64,000 nt of DNA, taken from positions 1,054,001-1,118,000 of the forward strand of contig NZ_JBCJKP010000001.1 of the NCBI RefSeq assembly GCF_039503195.1, read 5' to 3'. The translations under genes and the position numbers were made by a program. Positions within the stretch are counted from its first letter, which is position 1. Every line of letters starts with the position of its first letter. The stretch is from Streptomyces mirabilis (GTDB taxonomy: Bacteria > Actinomycetota > Actinomycetes > Streptomycetales > Streptomycetaceae). Shown here piece after piece: positions 55,570-64,000 of this stretch. The notes under the pieces were generated by a model. The model searched no databases, was not told the origin of the DNA, and saw nothing but the letters and a program-made list of their open reading frames with translations.

Positions 55570-55676
55570 CGTGTGCGGGCCGGGCGGGGGCGGGAGAAGT
55601 GGTTCATGACCACTGTCTACCATCCCGGCCCGAACATCGAGGCCACAGCGGGGCTTCGCCCGTCTAGGCTCACGGC

Positions 55677-56030
55677 ATGGAACAGACGGAGATCATCCTG
55701 CGCGCCATCGGCGTGCTCACCGAGACCAACGCGATGGTGCGCAGGATCGCCCAGGACGAGAACGCCGAGGTCGACTCGGCCGAGACCCAACTGGGCGCGC
55801 TCGTCACGGAGGTGTTCCCCAGGGTGGAGGTGCCGGGGGACGCCGGTCCCGCGGAGGCCGGGCAGGCCGTCGCGGACGCCTACCTCCCCGCCACCATCTC
55901 GCTCGTGGGCGCCTTCGCGTTCCTCTTCTCCGAACTCGCCGACCTCCACGACTCCGGACGCACCGACGTCAAGACGGCCGACCTGCTCCAGGACCTCGCC
56001 CTGCGCATGTCGAGGGCCGACAACACCTAG
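55677..56030 (+). CDS. Small acidic hypothetical protein
   Basis: 117 aa starting MEQTEIILRAIGVLTETNAM. Mostly helical and acidic, with a hydrophobic stretch (ATISLVGAFAFLFSELADLH) too short and interrupted for a sure membrane helix. No known domain. The stop is followed by a strong hairpin at 56085. Confidence 0.6.
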   Translation: MEQTEIILRAIGVLTETNAMVRRIAQDENAEVDSAETQLGALVTEVFPRVEVPGDAGPAEAGQAVADAYLPATISLVGAFAFLFSELADLHDSGRTDVKTADLLQDLALRMSRADNT

Positions 56031-56084
56031 GCCCTGCCAGGGCTGTCCCGACCCCGGGAGTGAGGCCGGCGCGAGGGCTTCCGG

Positions 56085-56115
56085 CCCGGGCGTTCCTCGG
56101 TGCGGAACGCCCGGG
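56085..56115. terminator. Terminator hairpin
   Basis: CCCGGGCGTTCC (56085-56096), loop TCGGTGC, GGAACGCCCGGG (56104-56115): a perfect 12-bp stem 55 bp after the stop at 56030, facing the decayed gene on the other strand. Acts in either direction. Confidence 0.8.
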
Positions 56116-56121
56116 TGCCGG

Positions 56122-56722
56122 TCAACTCTTCTGCTCCACGCGCACCCAGTCGGCCTCGGCCCGCACTCCCCCGGCCGCGACCCGGTCGACACTCGACTGC
56201 GGCAGCCCCCAGTACGGAGTGGTGACCTTTGAAGTCGTCGAAGAGTGTCGTCCGGTACGTGCCCGACTGTTCCCCGGGCAGTACGGGATACGCGGCAGCG
56301 GCGCTGCCTCCCGGCTCCCAGACCTGGAATTCATAGAGGGAGCAGCCGAACTGGGCCGCCGAGGGCGCGGGTTGCAGAAGGACCGGCGTTCCTTGCCGAG
56401 CATCCGCATATAGCGGCCGGACGCGGGCTGCGGGAGGGTGACGGAGCCGTGGCGGCCCACCGCGTCCGCGGGGGACTGCACGTCGGCACGGCGGCCGGCG
56501 ACCTCGGCAGCCGCCCAACGACTAGCCGTGCGCAGTGGCCCGCTCGACGCCGCACAGCCGTACGTAACGGCTGGTGACCTCCTGCGGACAGGTGTGGGCG
56601 ATGGTCACGGCCACAGCTGCCTCCCGGCACACGGGGATCGCGGTTCCCGCGCCATGGGTGGAACCGGTTCCGGCGCTGGGCGGGGAGCCAACCGGACTGT
56701 CATGGCGCCGTCCATACTTCAC
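56122..56722 (-). pseudogene. Decayed gene for a protein with F5/8-type C (discoidin) repeats
   Basis: Pieces in different minus-strand frames form two discoidin-type units: VTSRYVRLCGVERATAHG followed by a TAG where Y is expected (56522-56524), then GRYMRMLGKER, a frameshift, and AQFGCSLYEFQVWEPG. The sequence ends EADWVRVEQKS. RYVRLYG.ERAT.YGYSLWEFQVW is the usual C-terminal signature in Streptomyces glycoside hydrolases with this binding module. Nonsense and frameshift changes make it inactive; the catalytic domain is absent. Confidence 0.6.
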
Positions 56723-56827
56723 GCCGAGATTGCCCGGGCCGAACCTGAACCCCGACCTCGCCTTCGGGACTTGAACGCTCCCGAGGGCCCCGTCCGTGCC
56801 GGCGCGGGGTCAGACCCTACCCCCGGG

Positions 56828-57700
56828 TCAGGAGTGCGGAACCACCGCCACCGGGCAGGGCGCGTGGTGCATCACCGCGTGGGTCACCGAACCGATCCGT
56901 GCCCCTACCGCCGAGTGGTGTGCGCGGCGACCGACGACCATCAGCTGGGCCCGGTCGGCCAGCGACAGCAGGACCTGCCCGGCGCTGCCCATCTCGACGT
57001 GCTGTGTGACCGGCACGTCGGGGAAGCGCGCCCGCCACGGCTGGAGCGCCTCGGCGAGCGCCTTCTTCTCGTAGGGCTCCAGGCCCCCGGCCTCGTCCAG
57101 CAGCCTCAGCGAGCCGGGGCTGTAGGCGAACACCGGCGGCAGGCTCCACGCCCGCACGGCGCGCACTCCGGCACCACGCGCCGCCGCGGTCTCGAAGGCG
57201 AACCGAAGGCCGGCCGCGCTGTCGTCCGGACCGCCCTGCTGGCCCACGACGATCTCCCGGCCACTCGCTTCGGACGCGGCGCGGTCACCGGCCCGCACCA
57301 GGACGACCGGGCACGGGGCCTCGGCGATCACCTGCTGGCCGACGGAACCGAGCAGGAAGCCGACGATCGTGCCGTGTCCGCGGGATCCGAGGACCAGCGT
57401 CCGGGCCGCCGCGGCCTCGGCCAGCAGCGAGTCGACGGCGCCGCCGTCCAGGACCTCGGTCGTCACCGGCAGGTCCGGGTGCCGATCGGTGACGGTGCGG
57501 GCCGCGTCCTCGGCCATGTCCCGTGCCCAGCGCGCCTGCTCGTCCCGGTCCGCCCCGCCGAGCAGTTCGTGGTGCGACCACTGCCAGGCGTACACCGCGC
57601 GCAGGGGCAGCCCGCGGCGGACGGCTTCCCTGCCCGCCCAGGCCAGCGCGGCCCGGCTCTCGGGGGATCCGTCCACGCCCACGGTGATCCTGTCGGTCAT
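56828..57700 (-). CDS. Universal stress protein, tandem Usp domains
   Basis: 290 aa with two UspA domains. Domain 1: ITVGVDGSPESRAALAWAGR and VLGSRGHGTIVGFLLGSVGQ (GxxGxxxGS ATP loop). Domain 2: IVVGQQGGPDDSAAGLRFAF and VVGRRAHHSAVGARIGSVTH, ending HHAPCPVAVVPH. Tandem Usps bind ATP and act in dormancy and stress. GGAGAGGCAGACGC precedes the ATG at 57700. Confidence 0.94.
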   Translation of the reverse strand: MTDRITVGVDGSPESRAALAWAGREAVRRGLPLRAVYAWQWSHHELLGGADRDEQARWARDMAEDAARTVTDRHPDLPVTTEVLDGGAVDSLLAEAAAARTLVLGSRGHGTIVGFLLGSVGQQVIAEAPCPVVLVRAGDRAASEASGREIVVGQQGGPDDSAAGLRFAFETAAARGAGVRAVRAWSLPPVFAYSPGSLRLLDEAGGLEPYEKKALAEALQPWRARFPDVPVTQHVEMGSAGQVLLSLADRAQLMVVGRRAHHSAVGARIGSVTHAVMHHAPCPVAVVPHS

Positions 57701-57811
57701 GCGTCTGCCTCTCCGTCGCCGGCTCGCCCGCGGTGCCGGTCCCTCGATCCTGCTGACCGGTCCAGTGTCCGTCACCACCACCGCAGGGTCGCGCAGGGCT
57801 CGGGGTGCCGC

Positions 57812-58852
57812 CTACGCCGACTCGCGCACCACGAGCTCCGGATCGAAGATCACCGATGTGGGCTCGGCGCGCGCGCCCCGGAGATGCTCGTCGAGGAGTC
57901 GGGCCATCACCGAGGCCATCTCCTCGACGGGCTGGCGCACGGTGGTCAGCGGCGGACGGCAGGCCGTCGCCGCGCTGGAGTCGTCGAAGCCGATGACGGC
58001 GACGTCGTCCGGCACCCGTCTGCCCCGTTCCCGCAGCAGCTGACACACCCCCTGGGCCATCAGGTCGTTGGCCGCGAACACCCCGTCCACGTCGGGGTGT
58101 TCGGCCAGCAGTCCGGACATCGCGGCCATGCCGCTGTCGAGCGTGAATCCGCCCTCGGCGACGGGTACGTACGGATGTCCCCTGCGCGCCATCGTGTCGC
58201 GGAACCCGGCGAGCCGGTCCTGGCTGGCGTAGACGCCCAGTGGCCCCGTGACGGTGACGATCCGTCGGCAGCCCCGGTCCAGCAGATGGTGGGCGGCCAT
58301 CCGGGCGCCGTCCCGGTGGGCCAGGTCGACATAGCTGAGCGGCACCGGGCGCGACGGCCGGGCGAAGAGCACCGCGGGCAGGCCGGCGTCGGCGAGCAGC
58401 GCCGGCAGCGGGTCGTCGGCGTGGGTGGAGACGACGAGCGCGCCGTCCGCGCTGCCCTGCCGCAGATCGTTCAGCGCCTGCTGTCGCGTCTGCGCGGAGT
58501 CGGCGAACATCAGCAGCGGGTGCATCGACCGGGGACGCAGGTAGTCCACCACGCCGGTGACGACCCGGCCGAAGAACGGGTCCGCCAGCACCCGTGCCGT
58601 GAAGGCGTTCCGCTCCTCGCCGGACACGTCGCCCGCGCCGGAGACGATGAGCGCGACCGTCTCGGTCCGTCGTGTCACCAGCGACCTGGCGGCCCGGTTG
58701 GGAGCGTATCCGGTCCGTTCGACGGCCTGGCGGACCGCGTCCTGAAGGGCGGGATCGACGCTCTGGACGCCGTTGACGACGCGGGAGACGGTGGCGCGGG
58801 AGACGCCGGCCTCCCGCGCGACGTCCTCAAGCGTGGGGGCCCGTCTGCTCAT
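57812..58852 (-). CDS. LacI-family transcriptional regulator
   Basis: 346 aa. TLEDVAREAGVSRATVSRVV and NGVQSVDPALQDAVRQAVER form the HTH and hinge, followed by LGYAPNRAARSL-like YAPNRAARSLVTRRTETVAL and a sugar-binding domain (VDGVFAANDLMAQGVCQLLR, AVIGFDDSSAATACRPPLTT). It probably binds a sugar. Palindromes with the core GAGCGCTC lie 36 bp upstream of its start and upstream of the beta-helix gene, suggesting self-control and control of the polysaccharide genes. Confidence 0.94.
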   Translation of the reverse strand: MSRRAPTLEDVAREAGVSRATVSRVVNGVQSVDPALQDAVRQAVERTGYAPNRAARSLVTRRTETVALIVSGAGDVSGEERNAFTARVLADPFFGRVVTGVVDYLRPRSMHPLLMFADSAQTRQQALNDLRQGSADGALVVSTHADDPLPALLADAGLPAVLFARPSRPVPLSYVDLAHRDGARMAAHHLLDRGCRRIVTVTGPLGVYASQDRLAGFRDTMARRGHPYVPVAEGGFTLDSGMAAMSGLLAEHPDVDGVFAANDLMAQGVCQLLRERGRRVPDDVAVIGFDDSSAATACRPPLTTVRQPVEEMASVMARLLDEHLRGARAEPTSVIFDPELVVRESA

Positions 58853-59163
58853 GTCAGCAGCCTATCGGCCCGGCGTCACGAGGGCATAGAGCGCTCTCTC
58901 GCACCACGGCACCGAGGACGCACCCACCCTCGTGAGCGCACCTCTTGAACGCAATCACCCACGGCCCGGGGAGCCTCGACGGAGTCCAGACATCACTGAA
59001 CTACCGGAAAACATCCGCCTGTTGACGCCTCATCTGGAAACAATCCACGGCACTCGTGTGACAACTCTTGACGCTGTGTTCACGCGGATGAAGCATGCAT
59101 CGGCAAGAGAGCGCTCCCCGCACCTCCAACCGTTCACTTTCTGAACCAGGAGAGTCGCCCCCC
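58853..59163. promoter_or_regulatory. 311-bp divergent control region with two LacI-type palindromes
   Basis: AGAGCGCTCT (58888-58897) near the LacI start and GAGCGCTC (59109-59116, in AGAGAGCGCTCCCC) before the beta-helix gene share a palindromic core, the known type for Streptomyces LacI regulators such as CebR. A 70-codon frame at 58932 has no ribosome site and is not called. Confidence 0.6.
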
Positions 59164-60972
<1,809 letters not shown>

Positions 60973-60994
60973 CCGCCCCGCGCGGAGCCTGGGT

Positions 60995-62245
60995 TCAGCA
61001 GGACGTCAGGCTCCCGAGGTCCACCGCGTCGGCCATCGCCTGCATCCCCTTGTCGTTGGGGTGCAGGTGATCGCCGCCGTCGAAGAACGGCAGGATCAGC
61101 TGCGGGTCGTACGGATTGCGCGTGATCCTGTCGAAATCCGTCACGGCGTCGAGCGCGCCGCTGTTCCTGATCCAGTCGTTGACGCCCTGGCGCACGGCCT
61201 CGGAGGCGGCGTCGTACTCGGACCAGCCCTTGAACGGCATGACGGTAGCGCCGACGACGCATTTGCCCGCCGCGTGGGCCCGGTCGATGATCTGCCGATA
61301 GCCGGCGATCATGTCGTCCACCGTGACACCGGAGTGGGCCTTGATGTCGTTGATGCCTTCGAAGAGGAAGACCGTGCGGACCCCGGGCTGGGAGAGGACG
61401 TCACGCTGGAGTCTGTTCAGAGCCGCCTGCCCGGCGCCGTCCGCGAGCACCTTGTTGCCCGAGATCCCCTCGTTCGCCACTCCCTTCACGGTGAGCCCGG
61501 ACGCGGCCTGGAGCCGCCGGGACAGATAGTCGGGCCAGCGGCGGTTCTGGTCGGTGGTCGAGGCCCATCCGTCGGTGATGGAGTCGCCGAGGGTCACGAC
61601 CGAGCCGACCGCGGCGGACGTCTCCACGTCGACGGCGTCCAGCCAGTACCAGGAGCCCATCGGATCGGTCCAGTTGGCCGCGCCTTCTTCGGCCGCGTGG
61701 TCGCCCGCGGTCGCGTAGTTGGTCTGCATGGCCATGCCGTGACCGGTCGTCGGTCCCTGGGCGCCGGTCACGTACAGGCTGATGACCAGGTCGCTCTGGG
61801 CGGCCAGTGTTCCGGGCAGCGGATCGCTGAACACGGTCTCGCCGGCCGGGACGGTGACGGACGCGGCCCCGCCGAAGGACAGCCGCCGGTTGGAGCCGTG
61901 GACCAGCTCCGCACCCTGCTTCCGCAGCCCGGCGTACGCGCTCGCGAAGGTCACCGGGTGCTCGCCGAAAGCGTTGGACAGCCGGATTCGCAGGTTCGTG
62001 CCGCCGACGCTGGTGCGCACGATCAGTCGGTAGCTGCGGTCGGCGGGTCCCGCCCCCTGCCGGTCGGCGCTGGCACCCCAGGTGACCACGGAGTGCTTCG
62101 CCCGCGCCTCGGCGGCGGGCGTCACCGGCGTGCCCGACGAGGCCCCCGGCTGCGCCGCCGCCGAGGCGGTCAGGGGTCCGCAGACCGCGAGAAGCAGCGC
62201 CGATACGACGCCCACGGCGCGGCGTCGGATCCGGTCGCCGCTCAC
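60995..62245 (-). CDS. Secreted SGNH/GDSL hydrolase
   Basis: 416 aa. A signal peptide (VGVVSALLLAVCGPLTASAA) leads to an N-terminal beta domain (about 50-190) and the SGNH domain: block I VVTLGDSITDGWAST (S nucleophile), block II GVANEGISGN, block III FLFEGINDIK, block V GGDHLHPNDKG (D-x-x-H). Such esterases remove acetyl groups from carbohydrates. Its GTG start overlaps the stop of the GH95 gene (GTGA), so esterase and fucosidase are made together, probably to strip acetyl and fucose groups from one glycan. Confidence 0.93.
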   Translation of the reverse strand: MSGDRIRRRAVGVVSALLLAVCGPLTASAAAQPGASSGTPVTPAAEARAKHSVVTWGASADRQGAGPADRSYRLIVRTSVGGTNLRIRLSNAFGEHPVTFASAYAGLRKQGAELVHGSNRRLSFGGAASVTVPAGETVFSDPLPGTLAAQSDLVISLYVTGAQGPTTGHGMAMQTNYATAGDHAAEEGAANWTDPMGSWYWLDAVDVETSAAVGSVVTLGDSITDGWASTTDQNRRWPDYLSRRLQAASGLTVKGVANEGISGNKVLADGAGQAALNRLQRDVLSQPGVRTVFLFEGINDIKAHSGVTVDDMIAGYRQIIDRAHAAGKCVVGATVMPFKGWSEYDAASEAVRQGVNDWIRNSGALDAVTDFDRITRNPYDPQLILPFFDGGDHLHPNDKGMQAMADAVDLGSLTSC

Positions 62246-64000
62246 CCGAGGCCCCTCAGGGTGACGGACTCACCGGGCTTGAGGCTGACCTTGCGGGAGG
62301 CGCCGCCCGCGACGACGGTCGTCTCGCGGCCCCCGACGCTCTGCAGCGTGGCCCGGGTCACCTTGCCGTTCTTCCAGCTGAGGTCGGCGACGAAGCCGCC
62401 GCGGACGCCCACGCCGGACACCGAGCCGGACGCCGCCCAGGCGGCGGGCAGGGCGGGCAGCAGCTCGATGTGTCCGGGTCGCGAGTAGACCAGCATCTCG
62501 ACCATCGCCGCGGGGGTGCCGAAGTTCGCCTCGATCTGGAAGATGCCCCGGCCCGTCTCCACCTCGTAGATGTCGAAGAGGTTCATCGCGCTGCCGTTGC
62601 TGCCGTTGACCGACGGCTTCAGGTTGTTGACGACCAGCTGGTAGGCCTTCTCCGCGTTCTTCAGCCGCGCCCAGCACAGGCTGCGCCAGGCGTTGGCCCA
62701 GCCGAAGCTGTTCATCCCGCGCGCGGTGAGAAGGGCGGTCGCGCCGTCGAGGATGTCCTTCGGCGTGGAGCCGTCCGGACGGATCCGGTCGCCGGGGAAG
62801 AGGCCGATGAGCGGGGAGAGGTGCCGGTGGGTGGTCTCGCCGAGGTTGTCGGGCGACATCCACTCCTCGAGCCAGCCGGTCTTGGGGCTGACCACGGGCA
62901 GGTAGAGGCGCGCCCGCAGTCCGTCGATGGTCTTGCGGTAGGCGGCGTCCCTGGCGAGCGCCTCGGTCGCGGTGCGGTAGTTGCCGAAGAGGTTCCACAC
63001 CAGTTCCTGGGCGTACGTGATGCCCTTGGCGTCGAGCGGGCCCTGTTCGGGCGACCAGTCGCTGTCGGCGATGAGGACCTCGCGCTCGGTCCCGGACGCG
63101 TCGGTGACGGTCGTGGTGATGAGGCGGGCCTCCCAGAACTGCACGGCGCCCTTGAGGAGGGGGTAGATCTTCTTGAGGTAGGCGCGGTCCTGGGTGTACT
63201 CGTAGTGCTCGAACAGGCTCTGACAGATCCAGGCGTTGCCCGCCGGATGCCACCACCAGCCGCCCCCGCCATAGGGGTTGGTGGAGATCGCCACGGTCCA
63301 GCCGGCGATCCTTCCGCTGGAGTTGCGGTACCGGTTGGTGGGGTCGTTGAACAGCCGCTGGGTGACCTCCGTCCAGTCGGGCAGCTGTACGAGGCAGTAG
63401 TCGGCGAAGGCGTCGAAGCAGTCGGACAGGCCCGCCCGGTCGGCCATCCAGTAGTTCATCTGGAGGTTGACGTCGGTGTGGTAATCGGCCATCCAGTCCG
63501 GGTCGTTGCCGTCCAGCCAGGGGCCCTGGAGGCCCATCGGCAGGCTGCCCCGGGATCCGGAGATCATGAGGTAGCGGCCGAACTGCAGGTAGGCGGCCTC
63601 AAGTTCCGGGTCGGGGACGTCGTCCCGGTGGCGCGCCCGCAGCCGCTCCAAGGTGTCCAGTTCGCGCTGCGCGGCGGAGGACGTGCCGAGGTCGATGTCC
63701 AGCTGTCCGAACACGGCCCGGAAGTCGGCGACATGGGTGTGCAGCAGGGCGCTCGCCGAGTGGCCGGCCGCGTTCAGGACCTTGGTCCTGGCGAGGCGCT
63801 CCGGGGCCAGGGACGGGTCGCGGAACTTCGTCGCCGCGTCGGGCACGTAGTTGGTACCACCGCTGACGACGACGGTGAGGTCCTTGCAGCCGCTGAACGC
63901 GATCGACGTACCGTCGACGCGGACCCTGCCCGTGTCGCTGTACGCGGTGACGGCGGCGCCGTACTTCAGGCCGTTGGCCAAGGAGGCGCCGAACGACGCG
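62242..64000 (-). CDS. GH95 alpha-L-fucosidase, 5' end outside the window
   Basis: C-terminal 585 residues or so of a GH95 enzyme; the frame stays open to the window end at 64000 and the N-terminal beta-sandwich and signal are missing. The catalytic segment has HTDVNLQMNYWMADRAG, the N-x-N pair that activates water in GH95, GGGGWWWHPAGNAWICQSLF and ADSDWSPEQGP, with the expected acid. Later: GETTHRHLSPLIGLFPGDRI, MNLFDIYEVETGRGIFQIEA NFGTPAAMVEML-like end. It hydrolyses alpha-1,2-fucosyl (or related galactosyl) linkages. Linked to the SGNH gene by a GTGA overlap. Confidence 0.93.
   Translation of the reverse strand, partial: ASFGASLANGLKYGAAVTAYSDTGRVRVDGTSIAFSGCKDLTVVVSGGTNYVPDAATKFRDPSLAPERLARTKVLNAAGHSASALLHTHVADFRAVFGQLDIDLGTSSAAQRELDTLERLRARHRDDVPDPELEAAYLQFGRYLMISGSRGSLPMGLQGPWLDGNDPDWMADYHTDVNLQMNYWMADRAGLSDCFDAFADYCLVQLPDWTEVTQRLFNDPTNRYRNSSGRIAGWTVAISTNPYGGGGWWWHPAGNAWICQSLFEHYEYTQDRAYLKKIYPLLKGAVQFWEARLITTTVTDASGTEREVLIADSDWSPEQGPLDAKGITYAQELVWNLFGNYRTATEALARDAAYRKTIDGLRARLYLPVVSPKTGWLEEWMSPDNLGETTHRHLSPLIGLFPGDRIRPDGSTPKDILDGATALLTARGMNSFGWANAWRSLCWARLKNAEKAYQLVVNNLKPSVNGSNGSAMNLFDIYEVETGRGIFQIEANFGTPAAMVEMLVYSRPGHIELLPALPAAWAASGSVSGVGVRGGFVADLSWKNGKVTRATLQSVGGRETTVVAGGASRKVSLKPGESVTLRGLG

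Noticed and set aside
55608..55676. Upstream ATG (55623) as the NUDIX start
   Set aside because: The extra 18 residues are P/G-rich and non-family-like, and the ATG at 55569 is closer to the usual family length.
58932..59144. 70-codon frame before the beta-helix gene
   Set aside because: No ribosome site, overlaps the probable operator, no recognisable protein feature.

Overview
The window is high-GC DNA whose coding regions are strongly biased to G or C at the third codon position. Gene content (DUF397/XRE pairs, PF04672-type methyltransferase, DUF5133, RsbW-like ATPases, PP2C phosphatase with GAF/PAS, the GlgE pathway, Tat-exported enzymes, LacI operators centred on GAGCGCTC) points to a Streptomyces chromosome, probably an arm or accessory-rich segment. 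Calls are from reading translations and motifs by eye; no database search was run.

Layout. 0-8.7 kb: a DesK/NarL-type two-component pair, a LysR regulator, a lipoprotein/membrane-protein pair, an MFS exporter, a translationally coupled RsbW-like ATPase/DUF6624 pair and an SDR. 8.7-16 kb: Streptomyces regulatory genes, namely a TPR regulator divergent from an XRE-DUF397 pair, then a P-loop kinase-like protein, a SAM methyltransferase, an FAD oxidase, a divergent HATPase and a DUF5133 protein. 16-23.5 kb: a tightly packed glgE-treS-pep2-glgB operon, i.e. trehalose to maltose, maltose-1-phosphate and then branched alpha-glucan, closed by a strong hairpin. 23.5-25 kb: a secreted M1 metallopeptidase.

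25-44 kb is accessory DNA. It starts with a graveyard of IS pieces (an ABC-2 permease scrap, ISKra4-like and IS110-like remnants). A 9.5-kb Tn3-family composite transposon (26296-35834) follows, with 45-bp inverted repeats and a perfect 5-bp target duplication (ATCAG), inserted in an IS110-type transposase gene. It carries tnpA, a Fic protein with an overlapping partner gene, two diverged copies of a tnpR/microprotein/terminal-repeat module, and between them a TerC/stress-protein cargo with its own HTH regulator and palindromic operators. After it come a MacB/FtsX-type ABC exporter with a divergent PadR regulator, small unassigned genes and more transposase debris.

44-51.8 kb: a MarR-ABC ATPase-permease drug-export operon whose permease gene is split cleanly by a 1.38-kb IS605/IS1341-type element encoding only TnpB; then a Gfo/Idh/MocA oxidoreductase, an MFS exporter and a divergent LysE exporter/LysG regulator pair. 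52-58 kb: a large PP2C phosphatase, a NUDIX hydrolase, a decayed secreted carbohydrate-binding gene and a tandem universal stress protein. 57.8-64 kb: a LacI regulator with matching palindromes near its own start and upstream of a Tat-exported beta-helix protein, followed by an SGNH esterase and a GH95 alpha-L-fucosidase truncated by the window end; this looks like a polysaccharide-use locus.
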